Assembly (NCBI RefSeq): GCF_013425765.1
Contig: NZ_JACCJZ010000017.1
Span: 310,001-374,000, forward strand
Length of the DNA: 64,000 bases
Direction: 5' to 3'
Source of the DNA: Luteimonas deserti
Lineage (GTDB): Bacteria > Pseudomonadota > Gammaproteobacteria > Xanthomonadales > Xanthomonadaceae
Both the position numbers and the translations under genes were made by a program. Shown in pieces: positions 7,559-16,106 of this stretch (position 1 is its first letter; each line of letters begins with the position of its first letter). Below the pieces are notes generated by a model. It did no database searches. It was not told where the DNA came from and was given only the letters and a program-made list of their open reading frames with translations.

Positions 7559-9745
7559 ATGCAACGTCCGTTCCCGGCCACCTGCCGAACCGCCCGCCCA
7601 CTCGCCGCCGTCCTTCTGTCCGCAGCCCTCATGCCCTTTTTTACCTCCCTGTTCGCCGCGCCCCGGGGCGCGGCCTTTCCGCGGCTGTCCGAGAACCTCG
7701 CGACCTCGGACAGCTTCGAGATCCGCCGCCAGATCCGCGGCCCGGTCCGGGCGATGTTCGCCCTGCCGCAGCGACGCGAGGTCATCGTCGCCGCCGACGG
7801 CTACCTCTGGCGGTTCAGCGCGGACGGCAGGCTGCTCGACACCCTGGACGCACCGGGCGACATGCATCGCAACGGGATCGCCTTCGGCGATGACGGGTTC
7901 GTCGACTGGGTGCACACCGGCAAGCGCACGCGACAGGCTTACGGTCCCGAGGTCGACGGCAATGCGTTCACCACCGCGCAACTGCACGCGGCACTTTCCG
8001 CGGCGCGAGCGGTCGCCTTCGGCAAGCGGGACGAGCGCGCGTGGGCCTGGCTGTGGACGGGCGATGCGGCCTGGAAGATGGATATCACCCGCCACCGCGC
8101 GCAGGTGGATACCAGTTGCACCCTGCGCTCGTCGACCGACGAGACGGTCGCATGGTCCGATACGTGTCTGGATGGATTCGAGTCCCCGGCGCCGCTGATG
8201 GTGGAGGTCCGGCCCGGCGCCTTCGACGGCGGTGGCGCAGGCATCCCGTCGCGCGTGGACGTGGTCGCCTTCGACCGGCGCCATTACCACCTCGAGGGCG
8301 GCGTGGCCGGGTACGTCTCGGAAACCGTCGTCGGCGGTGCGATCAAGGCCGTCGCGCCCCACCTGCCGGGCGCATTGCCGCGGCGTTACTGGTTCGGCGA
8401 TGCGTCGGTGCGTCTGCGCGTCGACGACGAGGCGCTCCAGTTCAAGGTGTTCGTGGGCCGGGATGCGGACGATTACGAGTTCGAACACATGGTGGACTGG
8501 TGGGATCCGTCGATCGTCATACCCGGTGCGAGCCCATGGCTGCGGGTGCGCATGCGCGGGTACATGAACCACCCCGGCGAAGACGCGCTGTGGACGCTGT
8601 ACGGGCCCGATTTCGGCCTGTATGCGGTACGTCCGCGCACGCCCGTGCAAGCATCCGCACCATCCGCCCATCCGGTGCCGGCATGGCGGCCGGCGTTCGA
8701 AGGGCCGATGACGCCACGCGACGCGGTCACCGGCATCGTGGTGCTGGACACCGGCGATCGGGTGCACCGCTGGTGGCGTGCCAAACCCGCTGGGCCCCGG
8801 ATCGTGGGGCCGACCGTCGCGCTCGACGCCGACAGTCCCGCGCTGCATGCCTTGCCGGTCTCGCTGCAGGTGGAGTGGGGCTCACCCTGGAGCCGGGACA
8901 CGCACGCGGTGCTGGAGGTCGAGCTCGATCCGGCCGCGACCCGTTCCGCGTTCGCGGCGCTGCCGCGCGCGGACGGGCCGGCCACGTTGCTGCTCGAAGT
9001 GCCGGACCTGTTCGGCGAGGTGGACGACATGCGGCTGTCCCTGCGCCGCGGCGGCAGCGTCGTCCCGCTCGATCGGGTCCGGCTCGCCTACAGCCGACGT
9101 CCGCCGTTCCGGCCTTGGCGGCCACGCGACGGCCAGCCCGCGCCGCCCACGCGCATCGAGCAGCTCCAGCGCACCGCCGACGTCGTGCCGGCCGGTGGTG
9201 CGGAGGTGCTCGCGCGCTTCCGGGCGCAGGCCGAGGCCCTGGCCCACGCGCCCGACATGGTCGCGCGGGCGACACCCTTCATCACCGCCGCGTATGCGCG
9301 CCTGTTGGGCGAACTCAATGCCGGTGGACGCGCCGACGCCTCGGTGACCCTGGCCCGGCACTATCTCGCCGAGGTGCATCCCCATACGTCGAAGCACGCG
9401 ACCGACCCGGCCACCGCCTACAACACCAGCGTCATCGCCAGCCAGACGCTCGCCGTCGCGGTGCACCGGCCGCAGGATGCCGCGCTGGTGGATACGGTAC
9501 TGGCCCGGCTCGTCGGCTCCCGCTTCGATCCCGATACCCACACCAATGCCACGCTGCTCTACAACCTGGCCTGCTATTACGCACTGACCGACGACCGGTC
9601 GCGGATGTTGCGGCACGTCGCCGCTGCAGCGCGGCTCGGCAAACCGGCGGCGCAGTTCCTCGGCGATCGTGATTTCGAACGCTACTGGGACGATCCGGCA
9701 TTCACGGCCGCCACGCGCGGTGAACGCGGACGCCCGTCGGACTGA
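7559..9745 (+). CDS. Large secreted protein of unknown function with C-terminal TPR-end domain
   Basis: 728 residues. The N-terminus carries a signal peptide (basic start, hydrophobic LAAVLLSAALMPFF, then Ala-rich cleavage region near residue 34). Residues 55-110 (VRAMFALPQRREVIVAADGY) look like a beta-propeller-type repeat. The middle is beta-rich with many Trp and Asp. The last 60 residues, YNLACYYALTDDRSRM through LGDRDFERYWDDPAF, match the TPR-end-of-group pattern seen after tetratricopeptide repeats: a helix pair, then D.DF..l..dp.F. No catalytic motif was found, and I do not recognise the rest. ATG 7559 was chosen because the signal peptide begins there and TACCGT, a -10-like hexamer, lies 33 bases upstream. 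Probably periplasmic or surface-exposed. Confidence 0.65.
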   Translation: MQRPFPATCRTARPLAAVLLSAALMPFFTSLFAAPRGAAFPRLSENLATSDSFEIRRQIRGPVRAMFALPQRREVIVAADGYLWRFSADGRLLDTLDAPGDMHRNGIAFGDDGFVDWVHTGKRTRQAYGPEVDGNAFTTAQLHAALSAARAVAFGKRDERAWAWLWTGDAAWKMDITRHRAQVDTSCTLRSSTDETVAWSDTCLDGFESPAPLMVEVRPGAFDGGGAGIPSRVDVVAFDRRHYHLEGGVAGYVSETVVGGAIKAVAPHLPGALPRRYWFGDASVRLRVDDEALQFKVFVGRDADDYEFEHMVDWWDPSIVIPGASPWLRVRMRGYMNHPGEDALWTLYGPDFGLYAVRPRTPVQASAPSAHPVPAWRPAFEGPMTPRDAVTGIVVLDTGDRVHRWWRAKPAGPRIVGPTVALDADSPALHALPVSLQVEWGSPWSRDTHAVLEVELDPAATRSAFAALPRADGPATLLLEVPDLFGEVDDMRLSLRRGGSVVPLDRVRLAYSRRPPFRPWRPRDGQPAPPTRIEQLQRTADVVPAGGAEVLARFRAQAEALAHAPDMVARATPFITAAYARLLGELNAGGRADASVTLARHYLAEVHPHTSKHATDPATAYNTSVIASQTLAVAVHRPQDAALVDTVLARLVGSRFDPDTHTNATLLYNLACYYALTDDRSRMLRHVAAAARLGKPAAQFLGDRDFERYWDDPAFTAATRGERGRPSD

Positions 9746-9980
9746 GCACGTACACGGGGCGGGAACGCCGCGGGCCTCCGTGCAATGTCGGTGTGGCCCG
9801 TCACCGGCGGATGCCGGCCGACCCGACGGGGGCAGCGTGCGCCGACGCCTCCGGACACGTCCGCGTCCGCGGCGCCTCGTCTCCACCGAGCGCATCCAGC
9901 GGGCCGGGCCCGCGCGATGCTCATGCCGCGCAGGCGGGCGGCAGTGCAGGCTGCAGGCCATGCCCACGCAGGAGATTCGG

Positions 9981-10508
9981 ATGGACGGCCTCATCTTCGA
10001 CGGCTGGGACCACGTGCGACGCACGCTCGTGATCGGTGTCCTGGCCTATCTTGCACTCGTCGCATTGCTGCGTCTCTCGGGCAAGCGCACGCTGTCCAAG
10101 ATGAATGCATTCGACTTCGTCGTGACCGTCGCGCTCGGCTCGACGCTCGCGACGATCCTGCTCGACAGCGGCGTGAGCCTGGTCGAAGGCGTCACCGCGC
10201 TGGCACTGCTGGTCGCGCTGCAGTTCGTCGTGACCTGGACCAGCGTGCGCTGGCCGTGGCTGAAGCGTGCGGTCACCGGGGAGCCCACCCTGCTGCTGCA
10301 TCGCGGCCGCCTGCTCGGTGACGCGATGCGTCGAGCACGTGTCACGGAGGAGGAAATCCGGGCCGCGGCGCGACAGGCCGGCTCCGGCGCCCTGACGGAA
10401 ATCGATGCGGTGGTCCTCGAGACCGACGGCACCATCAGCGTGGTGGCGACAGCGCGCGAAGAGGGGAGGGTCCGACTGCCGGGGCTCCGGGTGGACCCGC
10501 CGGCATGA
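9981..10508 (+). CDS. DUF421 (YetF-type) membrane protein
   Basis: 175 residues. Three hydrophobic segments fill the first 90 residues, including the family hallmark LRLSGKRTLSKMNAFDFVV (about 29-47), which matches R..GKR.l.q...fD.vv in DUF421 proteins such as YetF. The soluble C-terminal domain begins at GEPTLLLHRGRLLGDAMRRA and ends in a short beta strand (VVATAREE), again as in the family. Its role is not established; YetF-type proteins sit in the inner membrane. I chose ATG 9981 because AGGAG lies 6 bases upstream. An in-frame ATG at 9960 has no such site. It stands alone. Confidence 0.83.
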   Translation: MDGLIFDGWDHVRRTLVIGVLAYLALVALLRLSGKRTLSKMNAFDFVVTVALGSTLATILLDSGVSLVEGVTALALLVALQFVVTWTSVRWPWLKRAVTGEPTLLLHRGRLLGDAMRRARVTEEEIRAAARQAGSGALTEIDAVVLETDGTISVVATAREEGRVRLPGLRVDPPA

Positions 10509-10644
10509 CCGGGCGCGTGGCGCCGGCGACGAACCGGGCCGCCTGACGTCCCGCGCAATCTGCCGGCGTCGTGCCCGCCGCAGCGGCGTGTCCGTCCGCG
10601 ATCGTCGCGGGGCCCGGCACACATGCGTCTCACCTGCGCGCGCC

Positions 10645-10650
10645 TAGTCT
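10645..10650 (+). promoter_or_regulatory. -10-like element TAGTCT
   Basis: TAGTCT ends 27 bases before the ATG of the DUF2254 gene. The identical hexamer precedes the gene at 26640. Confidence 0.35.
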
Positions 10651-10677
10651 TCACGTCTCCCGCAGCCCGGCACGCCC

Positions 10678-11967
10678 ATGGACCGCCTGTTCCGCCTCTG
10701 GTACCGCGTGCACGCGACCTTCTGGTTCCTGCCGACCCTCATCGTGACCGCAGCGGTGATGCTGGCGTTCATGGCGATCGAGGCGGACTCGCGCTTTGTC
10801 GCGTCGGGCGCGCTGGAGCGCTGGCCACGGATCTTCGGCGCCGGGGCGAGTGCCTCGCGCAGCATGCTCGACGCGGTCGCCGGCTCGATGATCACCGTGG
10901 CCGGCACGGTGTTCTCGATCACCCTGGTCGCACTCTCGCTGGCCTCGAGTCAGTACAGCTCACGGGTGCTGCGAAACTTCATGGCCGACCGGGCCAACCA
11001 GTCCGTCCTCGGCATCTTCGTCGGCATCTTCGCCTACTGCCTGGTGGTGCTGCGCTCCATCCACGGCGAGGGCGACGACGCGTTCATTCCCTCGGTGGCC
11101 GTGCTCGTCGGCCTGCTGCTCGGATTCGGCGGAATCGGGGTGCTGGTGTTCTTCATCCACCACATCGCGCAGTCGATCCAGGCCTCGCGGATCATCGATG
11201 CGGTGCGCGCCGATACCTTCGAGGCCATCGACCGTCTGTTTCCCCACCGCTTCGCATGCGCTCCCGACACGCCGCGTTCGCCGGCCGGTGCGAGCTGGCA
11301 GGCGGCATGCCGGGCGAAGAAGGGCGGCTATCTGCAGTTCGTCGACCACGTGCGACTGGGCGAGTTGGCGGTCCTGCATGGCGTCCGGCTCGAGGTGCAC
11401 CCGCGGGTCGGCGATTACCTGCTCGAGGACGATCTGCTGCTGTCGGCATCCCCCGCCGCGCCTGCGGGCCTCGGCGACGCCGTCCGCGGCTGCTGGTCGA
11501 TCGGACCGCAGCGCACACTGGAACAGGACGTCGGCTTCGGCATTCGCCAGCTCGTGGACGTGGCCTTGCGGGCACTGTCGCCCGGCATCAACGACACGAC
11601 GACGGCGGTGATGTGCATCGATGCATGCACCGCCGTGCTGCGTCACGCCGCGACACGGCGCCTGCAGTTCGACGGCTGCGAGCGTGAGGGGGTGGCCTGG
11701 GTCGAGACGCGCCATCCGGTGTTCGCGGAACTGCTCGACGAGGCCTTCGACCAGATCCGGCATGCGGCAGGCGACAACGTCGTCGTGCTCGACCGGTTGC
11801 GCTGGGCGCTTGCCGCCCTTGCCGACGCGACGCCCGAATTCCCGCACCGTCAGGCGATGCGGCGGCATGCGGGGCGCATCCGGGACTGTGTCGACCGGCG
11901 GGTCCAGGATCCGGAGGCGCGGACGCGCCTGCAGGAGGCGCTCGACGTGCTGCAGCGCAGGCTGTGA
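10678..11967 (+). CDS. DUF2254 family inner-membrane protein
   Basis: 429 residues. Four hydrophobic segments occupy the N-terminal half (about residues 15-38, 68-95, 105-124, 137-162). The sequence GTVFSITLVALSLASSQYSSR (split here around Val-Ala) between segments is the DUF2254 signature, in which Ser-Gln-Tyr-Ser-Pro/Ser-Arg follows the second helix. The C-terminal half is soluble and includes ALRALSPGINDTTTA (about 297-311), also conserved in the family (RALSPGiNDP.TA). The function is unknown; the topology suggests a channel or transporter-like pore with a cytoplasmic domain, which is inference. ATG 10678 is supported by the -10-like TAGTCT 27 bases upstream. Confidence 0.85.
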   Translation: MDRLFRLWYRVHATFWFLPTLIVTAAVMLAFMAIEADSRFVASGALERWPRIFGAGASASRSMLDAVAGSMITVAGTVFSITLVALSLASSQYSSRVLRNFMADRANQSVLGIFVGIFAYCLVVLRSIHGEGDDAFIPSVAVLVGLLLGFGGIGVLVFFIHHIAQSIQASRIIDAVRADTFEAIDRLFPHRFACAPDTPRSPAGASWQAACRAKKGGYLQFVDHVRLGELAVLHGVRLEVHPRVGDYLLEDDLLLSASPAAPAGLGDAVRGCWSIGPQRTLEQDVGFGIRQLVDVALRALSPGINDTTTAVMCIDACTAVLRHAATRRLQFDGCEREGVAWVETRHPVFAELLDEAFDQIRHAAGDNVVVLDRLRWALAALADATPEFPHRQAMRRHAGRIRDCVDRRVQDPEARTRLQEALDVLQRRL

Positions 11968-12244
11968 TCCGCTCCGCGCGACATGTGCGGTCATACCGCG
12001 TGGATGTGGCGGCGTGTCCGGCATCGCCGTGCCCTCTGCGCGCGTCTAGGCGATGCCCGGGATCGCCCGGTCCGCCGCGGCGAAGTTGGCGTGCAAGCGC
12101 CCGTCGACTGCCGACAGGGCGTTCACCCGGTCCGGTGACCGGAACCCGTCGGCGACGCCGAGCCGACCGTGGGGCGGCCCCACGCGGTCACGGAGTCTTC
12201 CGCAGTGGATCGCACAGGCCCGCCATGCGTGCCTGCGGGCGCGA

Positions 12245-13039
12245 TCAGCCAGGCAGCAGTGCGAACAGGGCGATCGCCAGCGCCACCGCGGCGACCAGCA
12301 TGATCGGCACCCATCGCCGCGCCGCGCCCCGGGCGACGGGCGCGGCGTCGATACGCGTACCGCGCGCGGCATCGGGTGGGATGTCCAGTTCCGGGGCGAC
12401 CAGCAGGAAGCTCACGGCATCGAGCCGCAGCGCGTCACCCGGGCTCAGGAAGCCGTGCTGCACACGTCTGTCGTTGATGTAGGTGCCGTTGGAGGAGTCG
12501 AGATCCTCGACCGACAGGCCGTCGCCGACCGGCTTCACCAGGGCGTGCCGGCGCGAGATCTCGTCGTCCGGGAGCGTGATGTCGCATTCCGGCGCGCGCC
12601 CGATCACGACGGGCCCTCCGACGGGAAACGCCCTGTCGGCCACGGCCCCGGAGATGCCCCGCAGCACGAATCTCGGCAACGCGGCCCGCACCCGGGTGGC
12701 ACCGGTGTCCTCGTCGGCATGTCGTGCGACGTCCGGCGCCGCCGTGCCGCGCTCGGGTTCGAGCGGCGCGAACGTCGCCACGACCGCACCGATGTCGATC
12801 TGGTCACCGCTGCGCAGCGCCATGATGTGTTCCACCGGCTTGCCGTTGACCGCCACGGGACCGCCGCCCTGGGGCACCTGCAGGTTGGCGCCGGTGCCGG
12901 TCACGTGGATTTCGCAGTGGAGCGGATTGAGCGCATGCCCCGAAAGCACCACCGCGCCCTCGGCAGCCGTGCCGATCCGGTTGACGCCTGCGCTCAGCAG
13001 GACCTGGCCATGCTCGCCGTTGGGAAACACCAGCTTCAT
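12245..13039 (-). CDS. FHA-domain protein with C-terminal membrane anchor
   Basis: 264 residues with two forkhead-associated domains. The first (about 5-85) is degenerate: it starts MKLVFPNGEHGQVLL and keeps only HCEIH of the core. The second (about 112-200) is complete, with IGRAPECD, SRRHALV and LDSSNGTYIND. These are the Arg, Ser-x-x-His and Asn-Gly residues that read phosphothreonine. A transmembrane helix ends the protein (IMLVAAVALAIALFALLPG), so the FHA domains face the cytoplasm. Such proteins usually recruit phosphorylated partners of Ser/Thr kinases or secretion systems, but no kinase or secretion gene is adjacent. I chose ATG 13039 (GAGAGCGAAGAG upstream). An in-frame ATG at 13084 would add 15 residues and lies only 8 bases from a TAGAAT hexamer. 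Confidence 0.83.
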   Translation of the reverse strand: MKLVFPNGEHGQVLLSAGVNRIGTAAEGAVVLSGHALNPLHCEIHVTGTGANLQVPQGGGPVAVNGKPVEHIMALRSGDQIDIGAVVATFAPLEPERGTAAPDVARHADEDTGATRVRAALPRFVLRGISGAVADRAFPVGGPVVIGRAPECDITLPDDEISRRHALVKPVGDGLSVEDLDSSNGTYINDRRVQHGFLSPGDALRLDAVSFLLVAPELDIPPDAARGTRIDAAPVARGAARRWVPIMLVAAVALAIALFALLPG

Positions 13040-13440
13040 CTCTTCGCTCTCATGCGCAACGGCGCGGGCATGCAGTGCCGACATCCGCCCGTATTCTAGT
13101 CATGCCGGTGTGGACGCGGGCACACGGGGACTCCAGCGGGTGACGGTTCGCCGGCGGCAGCGCGGCGGCCCGCGCAGGGCATGAGCAGGACTGCGGCGCG
13201 CTCGCAGACCACCGGCTGCAGGCCTCATGCGGGACCGCCGGCCGTCGTTCGGGCGCGTGCGGCCCGGGCGAGTCCGCATCGCCACCCGCGGCGACACGGG
13301 TCCGCACATCCGCCCCGGACGGTGCACGCTCCGGATCGACTGCCGTGCGATCACCGGGGCTCACGTTCGCGCCACGCCCGCCTCGCTAGAACGTCCAGAC
13401 CGGATACACCGAGCAACCGTCGGTGGAGTGGGAGACACAT
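13040..13440. other. Divergent intergenic region with -10-like elements
   Basis: About 400 bases between the FHA gene and a small acidic-protein gene. It holds TAGAAT on the minus strand (13098-13093) facing the FHA gene and TAGAAC (13387-13392) facing right. I see no gene in it. Confidence 0.4.
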
Positions 13441-13644
13441 ATGAGCATGCAGGACGAGAAGCAGGCGAGGCCCGTCGCGGACTCGGATCAGACCGAAGCC
13501 GATCGGCAGCAGGACGTCAGCGTATGGGCGCGCGCGTTCGGCGTGTCGTCGGATGCGCCGGCCACGACGCCCGAGGCGGAGACGCCCGAAGCGCGGGAGG
13601 CCGATGCGCAGGCCGAGCGGACCGGGCGGACGCCGCGCGCATAG
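13441..13644 (+). CDS. Small acidic hypothetical protein
   Basis: A 67-residue hydrophilic protein rich in Glu, Asp, Ala and Thr and without signal or membrane segments. The central VSVWARAFGVSSD resembles the core of small DUF3606 proteins, where a Trp-Ala-x-x-Phe-Gly-Val-Ser segment forms the main helix. However, the flanking residues do not match well, so this is a weak hint. A good ribosome-binding site (GGAGTGGGAG) precedes the ATG. The C-terminal half (TPEAETPEAREADAQAERT) looks disordered. The role is unknown; it may be a small stress-related protein. Confidence 0.55.
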   Translation: MSMQDEKQARPVADSDQTEADRQQDVSVWARAFGVSSDAPATTPEAETPEAREADAQAERTGRTPRA

Positions 13645-13665
13645 TGCTCGGCGGGCGGCGCCGGC

Positions 13666-14531
13666 TCAGACATCGCCCGGATCGACGGCGTCGAGCTGCG
13701 CAGACACAGCGTCGGGGAGTGCGAGGGAGGCGGCTCAGATGCGCGACCGACGCGGTGCCGGGGATGGCCAGGATGTTCGGTGAGCGATGCAGCAGCCAGG
13801 CGAGGGCAAGCTGCATCGGCGCCACGCCCAGTGCGTGGCCCAGCGCACCCAGCGTCTTCGACTGCAAAGGCGTGAATCCACGAGCGGGGAGAACGGCACG
13901 TAGGTGATGCCGCGCCGGGCCGTCTGGTCGATGAGCGCGTCGTCTTCGCGAGGCACGAGGTTGTAGAGATTCTGGACACAGACGATGTCGCAGATTCGCG
14001 CGGCGTCCTCCACCTGGCGCCGCGTGACGTTGCTCAGCCCGACGTGGCGGACGAGGCCCCGCTGCTGCAGCTCGGCAAGCGCCGTCAGCGGCGCCTCCAG
14101 CGCACCGTCGACCGGCGTGCGACATCGAACATGCTGCGCAGATTGACGACATCCAGCACCTCCAGGCGCAGGTTGTCGTGCACCTGGCGGATGTCCTCGG
14201 ATGATTGCGCCGTCAGCCAGGCACCGTCGACGCCGCGGATCGCGCCGACCTTGGTCACGATGGCCAGGGACTCCGCATCGGGATGCAGCGCCTCGCGGAC
14301 GAGACGGTTGTTCGCGTGGGGGCCGTAGGCATCGCTGGTGTCGATGTGGTCCACGCCCAGCTCGACCGCTTCGCGCAGCAGGGCCATGGCGGCGGCCGGA
14401 TCCTCGGGCGGGCCCATCACGCCGGGGCCGGCGTGTTGCATGGCGCCGTAACCGATGCGTTTCACGCGGCGATCACCGAGCGGAGCGGTCGCGCGATCAG
14501 ATGTGACGGAGCGGAAATCGGGACGGGTCAT
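13666..14531 (-). pseudogene. Aldo/keto reductase, frameshifted
   Basis: The remains of an aldo/keto reductase of about 285 residues. The first 135 codons are intact and include the AKR landmarks RIGYGAMQ, LGVDHIDTSDAYGP (with the catalytic Asp and Tyr) and VTKVGA (catalytic Lys). The frame then breaks near 14105, where GCACGCCGGTCGAC would read RPVDGALEAPL if one C were restored. It continues in a second frame (EDAARICDIVCVQNLYNLVP, then YVPFSPL) and breaks again near 13886, where one G is missing before GFTPLQSKTLGALGHALG. The third frame carries ALAWLLHRSPNILAIPGTAS and is disturbed once more near 13736 before a stop at 13668-13666. Three breaks in 870 bases suggest real decay, since the large genes around it are intact, but assembly error cannot be excluded. 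Confidence 0.75.
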
Positions 14532-14645
14532 GACGGGGACTCCAGGGAGACGAACGGGCGACGCTGCGCGGCAGGCATCGGCAGGACCGGCGTGGCGGCC
14601 TGCCGAAGTCGGTCAGGCCGCGTTTGACGCTCGGGGCGAGCCGGG

Positions 14646-15107
14646 TCAGAGCCGCCCGGTCGCGAGCAGTTCCCGTGTGCGCGCCAGCGTCGAGTGCAGC
14701 GCCGCGCGGAAGCCCTGTTCGCCGTCCATCGCGGCCTGTTCGGGCCCACCGGGCCGTTTGCCGCGAAGGCCGAGGTAGCCGGTGTAGCGCAAGTGCAGGG
14801 CGCCGGCCTCGTCCTCGAACAGCTCGTTGATGATGGCGCCCTCGCGGGGCCCGGCGGCCTGGAAGAACGTCACCTTGTGCCCGGGTTCGAAGCTGATGAG
14901 CTCGCGCAGGTCCTGGCCTGCGATCGTGGCTTCGCGGACGATGTGGGTGGCGCTCTCCTCGACCACGTCGCAGCGTGTGCACAGGCCGGGCGGCAGGAAC
15001 AGGCGGGCGTCGCGGGCTTTGAGGACGAGCGCCTGCCAGAGCTGGTCGCGGCTGAGCTGCACGTCGCCGGGCGGGTTGACGGCGGCGGTGGCGGTGGAAT
15101 GGATCAT
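14646..15107 (-). CDS. AtaL-like SRPBCC (DUF1857) protein
   Basis: 153 residues, no signal sequence. The pattern LSRDQLWQALVLKARDARLF followed by beta strands (HIVREATIAGQDLRELISF, HKVTFFQA) and a final helix is that of the AtaL-like branch of the SRPBCC/START superfamily, which bind hydrophobic ligands in a helix-grip fold. Family members near NmrA-type reductases and LysR regulators often belong to small aromatic or stress-response modules. No catalytic residue can be assigned. The gene sits 31 bases downstream of the NmrA-type gene on the same strand and is probably co-transcribed with it. The start follows GGAGACC. Confidence 0.72.
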   Translation of the reverse strand: MIHSTATAAVNPPGDVQLSRDQLWQALVLKARDARLFLPPGLCTRCDVVEESATHIVREATIAGQDLRELISFEPGHKVTFFQAAGPREGAIINELFEDEAGALHLRYTGYLGLRGKRPGGPEQAAMDGEQGFRAALHSTLARTRELLATGRL

Positions 15108-15138
15108 GTCGGTCTCCTTCGGATGGGGCGGCCCGCGA

Positions 15139-16008
15139 TCACGCGGACCGTCCGGCCAGCTCGGACGCGAACGCGCGGTAGGAGGACAGCGGGCGCCCCA
15201 GCAGCGAGGTCAACCGCGCCACGTCGCCCGCCTCGGGGCGCATGCCGTCGGTGAGGAAGCGTTCGCTCATCAGGCGCATGTCGTAGGCCATCCAGCCGGG
15301 CATGACGTGGCGCATGGTCTGCTCGAAGGCCGCGGTGTCGTCGCCGCCGTAGGCGACGGCACGTCCGAGCACCTCGCTCCAGATCGCCGCCACGTCCGCG
15401 CCGGTGAGGATGTCGGGGCCGACGAGGTTGATCACCTCGAAGGGAAGCGGCCCGGCCGACGCGCGCCGGAGCAGTTCCAGTGCCGCGACCTCGGCGATGT
15501 CGCGGGTGTGGACCATCGCCAGCCCCCGGTCGCCGATCGGCATCGGGTACACGCCGTGCTGCACCACCACGTCGCGGATGCTGACGTCGTTGTCCATGTA
15601 GTAGGCCGGGCGCAGCACGGTGGCGCCGAAGCCCATCTGGTCGAGCATCCGCTCCACAGCGAATTTGCCGGCGAAATGCGGCACGTTGACGTACACGTCG
15701 CTGTGGATCACCGACAGGTAGACGACGCGTTCGACGCCTGCGGCCCGCGCCAGGTTCAGTGCGACGAGGGCCTGGGTGAACTCGTCGGGCACCACGGCGT
15801 TGAGCAGGAAGAGGGTGGAGACGCCGTCGAAGGCCGAGCGCAGCGCGTCCACGTCGAGCAGGTCGCCCTGCACGACGGTGACGCCGTCGGGGAACGTCGC
15901 CTTGGCGGAATCGCGGACGAGGGCGCGGACATCGGCGCCGCGACGCGCCAGCTGGTCGACGACCTGGCGGCCGACATTGCCGGTGGCACCGGTGACGAGA
16001 ATGGTCAT
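15139..16008 (-). CDS. NmrA/NAD(P)H-binding Rossmann oxidoreductase
   Basis: 289 residues. The N-terminus ILVTGATGNVGRQVVDQL is the GxxGxxG dinucleotide-binding loop of atypical short-chain dehydrogenases, and an Arg-rich stretch (VRALVRDS) after strand 2 favours NADP(H). Later segments, VVQGDLLDVDAL, VERVVYLSVIHSD and LRPAYYMDN, follow the NmrA/quinone oxidoreductase-2 pattern, in which the usual Tyr-x-x-x-Lys is lost. Such proteins act as redox sensors or quinone reductases. It is transcribed away from a LysR regulator 98 bases distant, which probably controls it. The AtaL-like gene follows in the same operon, and the broken aldo/keto reductase lies beyond. Confidence 0.83.
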   Translation of the reverse strand: MTILVTGATGNVGRQVVDQLARRGADVRALVRDSAKATFPDGVTVVQGDLLDVDALRSAFDGVSTLFLLNAVVPDEFTQALVALNLARAAGVERVVYLSVIHSDVYVNVPHFAGKFAVERMLDQMGFGATVLRPAYYMDNDVSIRDVVVQHGVYPMPIGDRGLAMVHTRDIAEVAALELLRRASAGPLPFEVINLVGPDILTGADVAAIWSEVLGRAVAYGGDDTAAFEQTMRHVMPGWMAYDMRLMSERFLTDGMRPEAGDVARLTSLLGRPLSSYRAFASELAGRSA

Positions 16009-16106
16009 GGGAAAGCTCCTTGCGGTTGGGGTGGAGCGATGATTGGTGATCCGCTCGCGACCCGATAGCCCTAATATCTGGACCTCCCGTCTCTCTGGTG
16101 GAACAC

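Noticed and set aside
5813..8848. 1011-codon minus-strand frame over the methyltransferase, LysE and large secreted protein genes
   Set aside because: Arg/His/Gln-rich chance frame opposite three well-supported genes.
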